Shown here piece by piece: positions 46,349 through 54,226 of a stretch of 64,000 nt of DNA. Every line of letters starts with the position of its first letter. Position 1 is the first letter of the stretch. This DNA is from Agromyces cerinus subsp. cerinus (GTDB taxonomy: Bacteria; Actinomycetota; Actinomycetes; Actinomycetales; Microbacteriaceae): the NCBI RefSeq assembly GCF_900142065.1, contig NZ_FSRJ01000001.1:496001-560000 (forward strand), in the 5' to 3' direction. The position numbers and the translations under genes are program-made. The notes under the pieces are model-generated. The model saw only the letters and a list, made by a program, of their open reading frames with translations. It was not told where the DNA came from and searched no databases.

Positions 46349-48957
46349 GCGCCGGCTCCGCGCACCGGGATGCTCGGGCCCGAGACGAGCACGGCCTCGC
46401 CGCGCTCCCGCTCGTCTGCGGTCGCCGGCCGGAACTGCTCGCGCTCGGGCACCCGCGCGATCGAGGGGTCGGGCACGTCCGGGGCGTTCACGAAGGAGCG
46501 GAAGCGCCGGAGCCGCTCGGGGTCGGCGAGGGTCGCCGCCCACTCGTCCTCATAGGTGTCGACGTGGGCGGCCATCGCCTGTTCGAGCTCGTCGGCGAGG
46601 CCGAGCGAGTCGTGCACGACGACGTCGCGCACATGGTCGAGGCCGCCCTCGAGGTCTTCGATCCATCGCGCCGTGCGCTGCAGCCGATCCGCGGTGCGCA
46701 CGTAGTACATGATGTAGCGGTCGATGTAGCGCAGCAGCGTCTCGTCGTCGAGATCGCTCGCGAGCAGCTGCGCGTGCGCCGGCTGGAAGCCGCCGTTGCC
46801 GCCGACGTACATGTTCCAGCCCTGGTCGGTGGCGATCACGCCGACATCCTTCGCCCTCGCCTCGGCGCACTCGCGAGCGCAACCCGAGACGCCGAACTTC
46901 AGCTTGTGCGGCGATCGGAGGCCGCGGTACCGGAGCTCGAGCTGCACGGCCATCGACACCGAGTCCTGCACGCCGAACCGGCACCAGGTCGAGCCGACGC
47001 AACTCTTCACGTTGCGCAGCGCCTTGCCGTACGCCTGTCCCGATTCGAACCCCGCATCGACGAGCCGCTTCCAGATCTCGGGGAGCTGATCGAGCCGGGC
47101 GCCGAAGAGGTCGATGCGCTGGCCGCCCGTGATCTTCGTGTAGAGGTCGAAGTCCGTCGCGACCTGCGCGATCACGGCGAGCTTCTGCGGTGTGATCTCG
47201 CCCGCGGGAATCCGCGGCACGACCGAGTACGTGCCGTCCTTCTGCATGTTCGCCATCGCCCGGTCGTTCGTGTCCTGCAGGCCGCCGCGGCCGCCGTCGA
47301 GGATGTACGAGCCGTGCTGCGTCGCGAGGATGGAACCGATGACTGGCTTGCACACGTCGCAGCCGCGGCCGGTTCCGAGGCGCGCGACGATCTCGTCGAA
47401 CGAGGTGAGTTCGAGCACGCGAACCGATTCGAACAGCTCCTGGCGCGAGAGCGCGAAGTGTTCGCACAGCGCACGAGAGGGCGTGATGCCCGACTTCTGC
47501 AGCTCCGACTCGAGCAGCTTCTTCACGAGCGGCACGCACGAGCCGCACTGCGTGCCGGCGCGGGTGCAGGTCTTCAGCGCGCCGAGTTCGGCGCACCCCT
47601 CGGCGTGATCGGCGTGGCCGCCGGAGACGGCGTCCCGGATGGTGCCGGCGCTCACGTTGTTGCACGCGCAGACGAGCGCTGCGGCGGGCAGTTCGTCGCC
47701 CGCCGGCGCTTCCATGCCCGAGGCCGAGAGGTAGGCCGCCGGTTCGCTCGAGAGCTCCGTGCCGAGCAGCGGGCGCAGCGATGCGTACGGCGACGCGTCG
47801 CCCACGAAGATGCCGCCGAGCAGTGTCTTCGCGTCGCCGGTCACCACGAGCTTCTGGTACAGCCCGCGCGCCGGGTCGGCGTAGACGATCTCGAGCGCCT
47901 GCTCGGTGCGCGCGAGCGCGTCGCCGAAGCTCGCGACGTCGACCCCCGAGAGCTTCAACTTCGTCGCGTCGTCGACGCTCGTGAACTCCGCGGCGCCGCC
48001 GAGCAGCCGGTCGGCCACGACCTCGGCCATCGCGTTGGCGGGGGCGACGAGCCCGGTGCAGCGCCCCTCGAAGCTCGCCACCTCGCCGATCGCCCAGACC
48101 TGGGCAGCGGATGCCGCGCACGCCGTGCTGATCGCGATGCCGCCGCGCGGCCCGAGCTCGAGCCCGAGGTCGCGCGCGAGCTCGTCGCGGGGGCTGATGC
48201 CGATCGCGAAGATCACGAGGTCGGCGTCGATGCGGCGCCCGTCGGTCAGCTCGACGCCGACGACGGCGTCGCCCTCGGTCAGCACGGCGGCGGGACGGGT
48301 GCCGAGGTGCAGGCCGATGCCCTGCCCCGAGATGATGCGGCCGAGTGCGCGCCCGGCGCCCTCGTCGAGCTGCGCCGACATGAGCCAGCCGCCGGAGTGC
48401 ACGACCGCGGTGTGCGCGCCGAGCTTGGCGAGGCCGCCTGCGGCCTCGAGGCCGAGCAGGCCGCCGCCGGCCACCACGACCTGCGCGGGGCGACCGTGCG
48501 CCGCCGCGAGCGCTCGCGTCTCGGCGACGAGGGCATCGACGTCGTCGATCGTGCGGTAGACGCGGGCGTGTCCGCTGCCGGGGATCTCGGGCACCGGGGC
48601 GCTCGAGCCCGTGGCGAAGACGAGTTCGTCCCAGTGCAGGGCCAGGCCGCCCGACGTGGTCGCCGTGTGCGCGTCGCGATCGACGGCGATGACGCGCTCG
48701 CCCGTGACGAGTCGGATATGGTCGTCGTCCCACATCGACGAGGGCTGCAGGGTCAGGTCGGCCGCGCCATCCGCGAGTCTCGTGCTGAGTGCGACGCGGT
48801 CGTACGGGTCGTGCAGCTCCTCGCCGACGACCGTGACGCGCAGCGCGCGGTCGGTGTCGCGGGCGTGCAGGCTGTCGGCGAGCCGGTGGGCCGCGGGTCC
48901 GCCGCCGATGATGACGACGTCTCGCACGCCGACATCCGCTGGGGTGCTCTCGATCAT
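46345..48957 (-). CDS. nirB: Nitrite reductase (NAD(P)H) large subunit NirB
   Basis: An 870-aa assimilatory nitrite reductase reducing nitrite to ammonium. Domains in order: FAD binding (VVIIGGGPAAHRLADSL), NAD(P) binding (VVVAGGGLLGLEAAGGLA), BFD-type [2Fe-2S] (VCACNNVS, GTQCGSC), a second small Cys region (GRGCDVCKP), then the siroheme/[4Fe-4S] domain with CVGSTWC and GCARECAE (Cx5C, Cx3C). The ATG at 48957 has GGAGG 5 nt upstream; an in-frame ATG at 48990, also with GGAGG, comes from a tandem repeat and would add eleven residues. Unusually, nirD is divergent. Confidence 0.95.
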   Translation of the reverse strand: MIESTPADVGVRDVVIIGGGPAAHRLADSLHARDTDRALRVTVVGEELHDPYDRVALSTRLADGAADLTLQPSSMWDDDHIRLVTGERVIAVDRDAHTATTSGGLALHWDELVFATGSSAPVPEIPGSGHARVYRTIDDVDALVAETRALAAAHGRPAQVVVAGGGLLGLEAAGGLAKLGAHTAVVHSGGWLMSAQLDEGAGRALGRIISGQGIGLHLGTRPAAVLTEGDAVVGVELTDGRRIDADLVIFAIGISPRDELARDLGLELGPRGGIAISTACAASAAQVWAIGEVASFEGRCTGLVAPANAMAEVVADRLLGGAAEFTSVDDATKLKLSGVDVASFGDALARTEQALEIVYADPARGLYQKLVVTGDAKTLLGGIFVGDASPYASLRPLLGTELSSEPAAYLSASGMEAPAGDELPAAALVCACNNVSAGTIRDAVSGGHADHAEGCAELGALKTCTRAGTQCGSCVPLVKKLLESELQKSGITPSRALCEHFALSRQELFESVRVLELTSFDEIVARLGTGRGCDVCKPVIGSILATQHGSYILDGGRGGLQDTNDRAMANMQKDGTYSVVPRIPAGEITPQKLAVIAQVATDFDLYTKITGGQRIDLFGARLDQLPEIWKRLVDAGFESGQAYGKALRNVKSCVGSTWCRFGVQDSVSMAVQLELRYRGLRSPHKLKFGVSGCARECAEARAKDVGVIATDQGWNMYVGGNGGFQPAHAQLLASDLDDETLLRYIDRYIMYYVRTADRLQRTARWIEDLEGGLDHVRDVVVHDSLGLADELEQAMAAHVDTYEDEWAATLADPERLRRFRSFVNAPDVPDPSIARVPEREQFRPATADERERGEAVLVSGPSIPVRGAGA

Positions 48958-49055
48958 GGCCGCCTCCCGGCTCGATTGAGGCGAGCACATGGCTGCCTCC
49001 GGGGCCCGATTGAGGCGAGCACATGGCTGCCTGCGGGGCTCGAATGAGGCGAGCG
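48955..49055 (-). repeat. Three tandem ~34-bp repeats carrying Shine-Dalgarno plus ATG before nirB
   Basis: Copies begin at 48955, 48988 and 49022 (plus-strand coordinates), with plus-strand consensus CATGGCTGCCTCCGGGGC followed by a CGATTGAGGCGAG end. On the coding strand each copy holds a purine-rich ribosome site and an ATG. In the two copies nearest nirB both GGAGG and ATG are intact and in frame (33 nt apart); the distal copy is 34 nt away and has a broken GGAGG. Confidence 0.88.
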
Positions 49056-49094
49056 TACGACCGGGCGGTTTCCACCCTGTTTCGGCGCGGTAAC
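49052..49094 (-). promoter_or_regulatory. GlnR-type box and -10 of the nirB operon
   Basis: On the minus strand: GTTAC-n6-GAAAC-n6-GAAAC (49094 to 49068), then 10 nt and -10 TACGCT (49057 to 49052). Geometry is the same as at cbiX, narK and nirD. It is 50 bp from the nirD box, so the two face away from each other in one 264-bp intergenic region. Confidence 0.7.
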
Positions 49095-49143
49095 CGAAGC
49101 GGTCCTCCAGCGCACGTGCGGGGGCGGGCGTTGTGAGGCCGGT

Positions 49144-49197
49144 TTCACCTCGGCGAAACACGCGGAAGCAGCAGGGGAAACACCGGGAACGTAGCCT
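49144..49197 (+). promoter_or_regulatory. GlnR-type box and -10 of nirD
   Basis: TTCAC-n6-GAAAC-n6-AAGCA-n6-GAAAC (49144-49181), 10 nt, then -10 TAGCCT (49192-49197). It can be aligned without gaps to the cbiX promoter over more than 50 bases. Confidence 0.75.
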
Positions 49198-49222
49198 CGG
49201 GGCAACGACGAGAGGAGCCGGC

Positions 49223-49573
49223 ATGTCGCTGACGATGGAGACCACCACGACGTGGGTGTCGACGTGCGAGGTCGACGATCTCGAGCCCGGTTGGGGCGAG
49301 GTCGCGCTGCTCGGGCGCACGCAGGTCGCCCTGCTCCGGCTCGACGAGGAGGAGGTGTACGCCGTGGACCACCACGACCCGCACACGGGCGCACCGGTGA
49401 TGGCGCGGGGCATCGTCGGGTCGCGAGGCGACCGGCCGACGATCGCCTCGCCACTGCACAAGGAGGTCTACGACCTCGGCACCGGCGAGTGCTTCACCGA
49501 CAGCGCGCTCGCGCTGCGCACGTACCGTACCCGTATCGTCGGCGGCATGATCGAGGTTGAACTCGAGCGCTGA
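49223..49573 (+). CDS. nirD: Nitrite reductase small subunit NirD
   Basis: A 116-aa Rieske-fold subunit of the NirBD nitrite reductase. As usual for NirD the Rieske iron ligands are absent (there is no CxH...CxxH); AVDHHDPHTGAPVMARGIVG and SPLHKEVYDLGTGEC are the family's conserved stretches. The ATG at 49223 follows AGAGGAG. It is transcribed away from nirB, whereas nirB and nirD normally form one operon. Confidence 0.9.
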   Translation: MSLTMETTTTWVSTCEVDDLEPGWGEVALLGRTQVALLRLDEEEVYAVDHHDPHTGAPVMARGIVGSRGDRPTIASPLHKEVYDLGTGECFTDSALALRTYRTRIVGGMIEVELER

Positions 49574-49636
49574 TTCCGTGCCGGAGCGTCGAGCGCGCAC
49601 CCGCTGCTCAGGCGGATGCCTGCAGCGGAGCCGTGC

Positions 49637-50404
49637 TCAGGAACGCTGCGTGAGCACGATCGGGTCGCCGTCGGTGATGGCGATCGTGTGCTCGGAGTGC
49701 GCGCCGCGCGAGCCGTCGGCGCTGCGAAGGGTCCAGCCGTCGGGGTCCGTGAAGATGCGGTCGGTCGTCGACAGGAACCACGGCTCGATCGCGACCACGA
49801 GTCCCGGCTTCAACGGCAGCCCCCGGCCCGGACGCCCGTTGTTCGGGATGTGCGGGTCGCCGTGCATCGTGCGGCCGACGCCGTGGCCGCCGAAGTCGGT
49901 GTTGATCGAGTAGCCCTCGGCCTTCGCGACATCCGCGATCGCCCGTGAGATGTCGCCGATGCGGTTGCCCGTGCGCGCCGCGGCGATGCCGGCGTCGAGT
50001 GCGCGCCGGGTCGTGTCGATGAGGCGCAGGTCTTCGTCCCGCGCCGTGCCGACGACGAGGGAGATCGCCGAGTCGGCGACCCATCCGTTCACCGATGCCG
50101 CGAAGTCGAGGCTCAGCAGGTCGCCGTCGCGCAGCGTGTAGTCGTGGGGGAGTCCGTGCAGCACGGCGTCGTTGACCGAGGTGCAGATGACCTTGCCGAA
50201 CGGGCTCGCGCCGAACGAGGGGTGGTAGTCGATGTAGCAGCTCTCGGCGCCGGCCTTGCGGATCATCTCGTGTGCGAGGGCGTCGAGTTCGAGCAGGTTC
50301 ACGCCCACCGCGGCCGCGGCCGAGGTGGCCTCCAGCACGCTCGCCACGAAGCGGCCCGCGGGCCGCATCTCCTCGATCTCTGCAGGGGTCCGAAGTTCAA
50401 TCAC
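49637..50404 (-). CDS. map: Type I methionine aminopeptidase
   Basis: A 255-aa enzyme removing the initiator methionine from nascent proteins. The pita-bread metal ligands are all present: Asp in LSLDFAASVNGWVADSAI (two Asp), His in GGHGVGRTMHGDPHIPN, Glu in VVAIEPWF and Glu in GAHSEHTIAITDG. The GTG start at 50404 gives the conserved VIELRTPAEIEEMRPAG; longer frames are not supported. Convergent with nirD. Confidence 0.94.
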   Translation of the reverse strand: MIELRTPAEIEEMRPAGRFVASVLEATSAAAAVGVNLLELDALAHEMIRKAGAESCYIDYHPSFGASPFGKVICTSVNDAVLHGLPHDYTLRDGDLLSLDFAASVNGWVADSAISLVVGTARDEDLRLIDTTRRALDAGIAAARTGNRIGDISRAIADVAKAEGYSINTDFGGHGVGRTMHGDPHIPNNGRPGRGLPLKPGLVVAIEPWFLSTTDRIFTDPDGWTLRSADGSRGAHSEHTIAITDGDPIVLTQRS

Positions 50405-50477
50405 GAGTCCATTGTGACGGCTCCGCCCTGAGTGAACACTCGGCACGCGCGCAGCATCGTCGGATTACCCTGAGATC

Positions 50478-51017
50478 ATGCTCCTCCGGCGCGCACTGTA
50501 CAGATGGCAGATGATCGCGATCATCGTGCTTCCGGTGTGGCTCGCGGTGGGCTGGGCGATCTTCGGCGGGGGCGGGTGGGGCACGCTCGGGCTCGTCATC
50601 GTCGTGCCCGTCGCCTTCATCGTGCTCGGCATCGTGGCGCTCATCACGAACGTTCGGCCCACGGTGCGTCAAGAACGCGCGCTGTCGTGGATCGACGTCG
50701 GCGTGCTCACCGCATGGCACCTCTCGATCATCGGCACCGGGTTCTACGGCGCGACCGCCACCGGCTTCGGCGTGCTCGCGATCCTGCTCGGCATCGCGGC
50801 GTTCTGGGTCGCCGTCTGGCAGCTCGTCACCGACGGCGCCAACCGCATGAAGGCCTCGATGGAGGAGTTCGAGCGGCTCGCGGGAGCGCAGTCCGGTACC
50901 GCGACCGGCGGCGCACCCGGTGGATCGGCCGGTACGGCGGGCCCTGGGGTCCGGCGCCCGCCGTTCGACGACGGCGGCGACGACGTGATCATCATCCACG
51001 AGGTCCGCGAGGACTGA
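50478..51017 (+). CDS. Small membrane protein of unknown function
   Basis: A 179-aa protein with four predicted membrane segments (about residues 11-32, 34-57, 74-90 and 94-115) and a ~60-residue cytoplasmic Gly/Pro-rich tail ending in an acidic [17 protein letters not shown] do not recognise a family. TACCCT at 50466-50471 is a possible -10 just upstream, so the leader is very short. It stands alone between map and rplS; the acidic C-terminal motif may bind a partner (speculative). Confidence 0.7.
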   Translation: MLLRRALYRWQMIAIIVLPVWLAVGWAIFGGGGWGTLGLVIVVPVAFIVLGIVALITNVRPTVRQERALSWIDVGVLTAWHLSIIGTGFYGATATGFGVLAILLGIAAFWVAVWQLVTDGANRMKASMEEFERLAGAQSGTATGGAPGGSAGTAGPGVRRPPFDDGGDDVIIIHEVRED

Positions 51018-51063
51018 CCGGCGTTCGTCGTCGCGACGTGCGGCGGGGCATCCGAGCCCGCTT

Positions 51064-51106
51064 TTGGCCTGTTGCCCCCCGGCGTGGCACAATAGAGGAT
51101 TGTGCC
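51064..51106 (+). promoter_or_regulatory. Putative rplS promoter with inverted repeat
   Basis: -35 TTGGCC (51064-51069), 18-nt spacer and -10 CACAAT (51088-51093). The -10 lies in a perfect inverted repeat GGCACAAT-n5-ATTGTGCC (51086-51106). About 115 nt of untranslated leader follows before rplS. Confidence 0.5.
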
Positions 51107-51223
51107 GCCGCAGGTCTCTGCCTCCGGGGAGCGCGCACGCACGATTCTTCGTGCGAGGCGGCACCAGAACTTCCATCCAATGATCCGCGTTCGACCGGTG
51201 GCGGGCGCAGAGAGCGAACCAAC

Positions 51224-51571
51224 ATGCATATCCTCGACCACGTCGACGCCGCGAGCCTGAGGTCGGATGTCCCCGACTTCCGCCCCGGCGACACCGTCAA
51301 GGTGCACGTCAACATCATCGAAGGCACGCGCGCGCGCATCCAGGTCTTCCAGGGCGTCGTCATCGGCCGCCAGGGTGAAGGCGTGCGCGAGACCTTCACG
51401 GTCCGCAAGGTCAGCTTCCAGGTCGGCGTCGAGCGCAAGTTCCCGGTGCACTCGCCCGTGATCGACCACATCGAGGTCGTCACCCGCGGTGACGTGCGTC
51501 GCGCGAAGCTGTACTACCTGCGCAAGCTCCGCGGCAAGAAGGCGAAGATCAAGGAGAAGCGCGACGCCTGA
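51224..51571 (+). CDS. rplS: 50S ribosomal protein L19
   Basis: A 115-aa L19 located at the 30S-50S interface. Conserved [26 protein letters not shown], the [11 protein letters not shown] stretch and the basic C-terminus [15 protein letters not shown] are complete. The ATG at 51224 has only a weak Shine-Dalgarno (AGAGAGCGAA). Followed by a strong terminator. Confidence 0.97.
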   Translation: MHILDHVDAASLRSDVPDFRPGDTVKVHVNIIEGTRARIQVFQGVVIGRQGEGVRETFTVRKVSFQVGVERKFPVHSPVIDHIEVVTRGDVRRAKLYYLRKLRGKKAKIKEKRDA

Positions 51572-51606
51572 TCCGCTTCGCGGATCGCGTTCCACGCGAA
51601 CTCTTC

Positions 51607-51645
51607 CCCGAGCTCCCCACCCCTAGACTGGGTGGGGAGCTCGGG
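51607..51645 (+). terminator. Strong hairpin after rplS, overlapping the lepB promoter
   Basis: CCCGAGCTCCCCACCC and its exact complement form a 16-bp perfect stem with a 7-nt loop CTAGACT. The loop contains TAGACT (51624-51629), a good -10 hexamer of the type used elsewhere in the window, 23 nt before lepB. The downstream arm ends 7 nt before the lepB ATG. Confidence 0.8.
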
Positions 51646-51652
51646 CGGTTAA

Positions 51653-52399
51653 ATGACAGAAGAAGACACAGGCACGCGAACGGATCGCGCGGCTTCGGCG
51701 ACGCCGAACAGACGACGCGGCGTTCTGCTGTTCCTCCGAGACCTGCTCGTCATCTTCGTGGTGGCCGTGCTCGTCTCGTTCCTCATCAAGACGTTCCTCA
51801 TCAGATCGTTCTTCATCCCATCGCAGTCGATGGAGGAGACGCTGTTCATCGACGATCGCATCATCGTGAACCAGCTCGTCCCCGACGTCACGCCGCTCGA
51901 ACGCGGAGACGTCATCGTGTTCCGCGATCCCGGCGGATGGCTCCCGGCGCGACCCGAGGTCGAGCAGCCGCCGCTCGTGGCAGCCGTCGACTGGTTCCTC
52001 GCATTCGTCGGCCTCGCGGCGCCCGACTCGAACGATCACCTCGTCAAGCGCCTCATCGGCCTGCCCGGCGACCATGTCGTCTGCTGCAACGCCCTCGGCC
52101 AGATGAGCGTCAACGACGTGCCCCTCGACGAGCCGTACATCGCGCTGCCGCCCGGCGACACCAAGGCGTCGCGCGACGACTTCGACGTGGTCGTGCCCGA
52201 GGGCTCGCTCTGGGTCATGGGCGACAACCGCAACAACTCGAAGGACTCGCGCTACAACACCGAGACGCCGCTCGAGGGATTCGTGCCGATCGACAACGTC
52301 GTCGGCCGCGCATTCGTCGTGAGCTGGCCGGTCGAGCATTGGGCGTGGCTCGACAACTACCCCGAGGTGTTCGAGGGCGTCGACGAGGCGGGCGACTGA
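51653..52399 (+). CDS. lepB: Signal peptidase I
   Basis: A 248-aa membrane-anchored protease that cleaves Sec and Tat signal peptides. One N-terminal membrane helix (about residues 24-46) precedes the catalytic Ser59 in FIPSQSMEETL. The general-base Lys lies in HLVKRLIGLPGDHV, and box E is GDNRNNSKDSR. The only candidate ribosome sites are inside or just after the terminator stem, so translation start may be sensitive to that structure. Followed by rnhB after 1 nt. Confidence 0.95.
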   Translation: MTEEDTGTRTDRAASATPNRRRGVLLFLRDLLVIFVVAVLVSFLIKTFLIRSFFIPSQSMEETLFIDDRIIVNQLVPDVTPLERGDVIVFRDPGGWLPARPEVEQPPLVAAVDWFLAFVGLAAPDSNDHLVKRLIGLPGDHVVCCNALGQMSVNDVPLDEPYIALPPGDTKASRDDFDVVVPEGSLWVMGDNRNNSKDSRYNTETPLEGFVPIDNVVGRAFVVSWPVEHWAWLDNYPEVFEGVDEAGD

Positions 52400-52400
52400 C

Positions 52401-53081
52401 GTGGCTCCTGCAGCGATCCCCACGCTTCGCGTCGAACGGGAGTTCCTCGCCGACGCGCCCATGATGCTCGCGTGCGACGAGGTCGGTCGCGGTGCGCTCG
52501 CGGGCCCCGTCACGATCGGCCTCGTGCTCATCGACTCGGGCGTTCGGCGCATGCCCGCGGGGCTGCGTGATTCGAAGCTCCTCAGCGAACCGCGCCGCGA
52601 GGCGATGGCGCCGCGGGCCGCCACCTGGGTGCGCGCATCGGCCGTCGGCGAGGCCACCGCGGCCGAGATCGACGAACTCGGCATCATGGCCTGCCTCGGG
52701 CTCGCGGGCGCCAGGGCGTTCGCCGAGCTGTCGGCGGCCAACGAGCTCATCGCCGACGTGCCGCTGCTCCTCGACGGCAACCACGACTGGCTGAGCGCCT
52801 CGATCGAACGTCGGGCACGCGTCGTCACCCGCGTCAAGGCCGACCGTGACTGCGCCTCGGTCGCCGCGGCATCCGTGATCGCCAAGGTGCACCGCGACCG
52901 CTTCATGCGCCGCATGCACGACGAGCGGCCGTTGTACGCGTGGGACGAGAACAAGGGCTACTCGAGTCGTGCGCACTTCGCGGCGATCGCCGAGCACGGC
53001 CCGAGCGAGCTCCACCGCACCACGTGGCTGCACGAGCAGACGCAACCGGCGCCGACGCTCTTCGACCTCAGCGTAGGATGA
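52401..53081 (+). CDS. rnhB: Ribonuclease HII
   Basis: A 226-aa enzyme that removes ribonucleotides from DNA. Active-site residues: Asp-Glu in ACDEVGRGALAGPV near residue 28 and Asp in LLDGNHDW near 123, then the conserved VKADRDCASVAAASVIAKVHRD. The GTG start is one nucleotide after the lepB stop. Its stop overlaps the next ATG. Confidence 0.96.
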   Translation: MAPAAIPTLRVEREFLADAPMMLACDEVGRGALAGPVTIGLVLIDSGVRRMPAGLRDSKLLSEPRREAMAPRAATWVRASAVGEATAAEIDELGIMACLGLAGARAFAELSAANELIADVPLLLDGNHDWLSASIERRARVVTRVKADRDCASVAAASVIAKVHRDRFMRRMHDERPLYAWDENKGYSSRAHFAAIAEHGPSELHRTTWLHEQTQPAPTLFDLSVG

Positions 53082-53410
53082 GTGCGATGGATGAGGACGA
53101 GTTCGAAGACTACGACCGCGAGGTCGAGCTGGCCCTGTATCGGGAGTACCGCGACATCGTGTCGCAGTTCAAGTACGTGGTCGAGACCGAGCGACGGTTC
53201 TACCTCGCCAACGAGGTCGAACTCGTGCGTCGCGACACCGAGCACGACTTCTACTTCGAGCTGACGATGAAAGACGTCTGGGTCTGGGACGTCTACCGTG
53301 CCGACCGCTTCGTGAAGTCGGTGCGCGTGCTCACCTTCAAGGACGTCAACGTCGAAGAGCTCGCCACGCGCGAGTTCGAGCTGCCGAAGGAACTCGCGCT
53401 CGACGAGTAG
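53078..53410 (+). CDS. DUF2469 family conserved protein
   Basis: A 110-aa very acidic protein found in most actinobacteria right after rnhB. The core LYREYRDIVSQFKYVVETERRFYLAN is characteristic. It has no recognised catalytic residues and its function is unknown. MSAMDEDEFED begins at an ATGA overlap with rnhB; an in-frame ATG at 53087 is possible. Confidence 0.9.
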   Translation: MSAMDEDEFEDYDREVELALYREYRDIVSQFKYVVETERRFYLANEVELVRRDTEHDFYFELTMKDVWVWDVYRADRFVKSVRVLTFKDVNVEELATREFELPKELALDE

Positions 53411-53419
53411 TCGCGCGCC

Positions 53420-53710
53420 TCAGCTGAGGCGGCGTTCGAGGTGCACGGTGACCGTGTCGCCGAGGTCCTTGCCGAGCTTCTGCCGGAGCTTGGCGTTCAG
53501 CGAGAGCATGTGCCCGCCGGTGCCGGTGACCATCAGTCCGACATTGCGAAGTGGCACGCCGTCGACCGTCGCGTCGACCCTGACGGCCTTGCCGGTGCCG
53601 AAGAACTCGGCTGAGCCGGGCATCTCGACGCAGGCCCAGATCTCGCCTTTGACGTCGACGCCGATCGGCGCGATGAACTCGTGGTCGAGCGGTGCGGGTT
53701 CGAACGGCAT
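53420..53710 (-). CDS. DUF1905 domain protein
   Basis: A 96-aa small beta-rich protein: HEFIAPIGVDVKGEIWACVEMP, then LMVTGTGGHMLSLNAKLRQKLGKDLGDTVTVHLERRL. This matches DUF1905, which often occurs alone or fused to a YdeI/OmdA-like domain; here it stands alone. The start at 53710 follows AGGAG with 7-nt spacing. The function is not established. It is convergent with the DUF2469 gene and divergent from yraN. Confidence 0.75.
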   Translation of the reverse strand: MPFEPAPLDHEFIAPIGVDVKGEIWACVEMPGSAEFFGTGKAVRVDATVDGVPLRNVGLMVTGTGGHMLSLNAKLRQKLGKDLGDTVTVHLERRLS

Positions 53711-53869
53711 CTCGATCTCCTCGGGGTGTCCTGCGGCTCCACCCATCATGCTCCCGGGGTGTGTCACTCCGTCTCCCCAGTCCCGATCGCCGCGACTTCT
53801 CCACGAGGTCGCCGCATGCGGCCTGCCGGGGCGCGTCGGCCCGCGACGCTGGACGCGGAGGTGGTGCGG

Positions 53870-54226
53870 ATGTCGCACAATGCAGAGCTCGGCCGACGCG
53901 GCGAACAACTCGCGGTCGAGCATCTCGAGGCGCGCGGCATGCTGGTGCTCGAGCGCAACTGGCGGTGCCGCATCGGCGAGATCGACATCGTCGCGCGCGA
54001 CGGCCGCGACACGGTGTTCGTCGAGGTCAAGACCCGAACGTCCGGTGATTACGGGCATCCATTCGAGGCGATCACCCCGCTGAAGCTCGCGCGCATGCGG
54101 CGCCTCGCGATCGCCTGGTGCGAGGCGACGGATGCCCCGGTCTCGCGCATCCGCATCGACGCCGTCGCCGTGCTCGCCCCGAGCGAGGCGCCCGCCCTCA
54201 TCGAGCACCTCGAGGGCATCAACTGA
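53870..54226 (+). CDS. YraN family protein (UPF0102, endonuclease-like)
   Basis: A 118-aa restriction-endonuclease-like fold protein. The putative nuclease core is GEIDIVARDGRDTVFVEVKTRT (E...D...ExK). YraN lies with comM and dprA in many bacteria and is thought to process DNA or Holliday-type structures, but its role is not settled. The ATG at 53870 follows GCGGAGGTGG. Its stop overlaps comM. Confidence 0.9.
   Translation: MSHNAELGRRGEQLAVEHLEARGMLVLERNWRCRIGEIDIVARDGRDTVFVEVKTRTSGDYGHPFEAITPLKLARMRRLAIAWCEATDAPVSRIRIDAVAVLAPSEAPALIEHLEGIN

Noticed and set aside
46550..49075. A long (841-codon) minus-strand frame over nirB
   Set aside because: It is the +1 shadow of nirB with Arg/Gly-rich composition and no domain signatures. 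It merely begins in the tandem repeat ATG.
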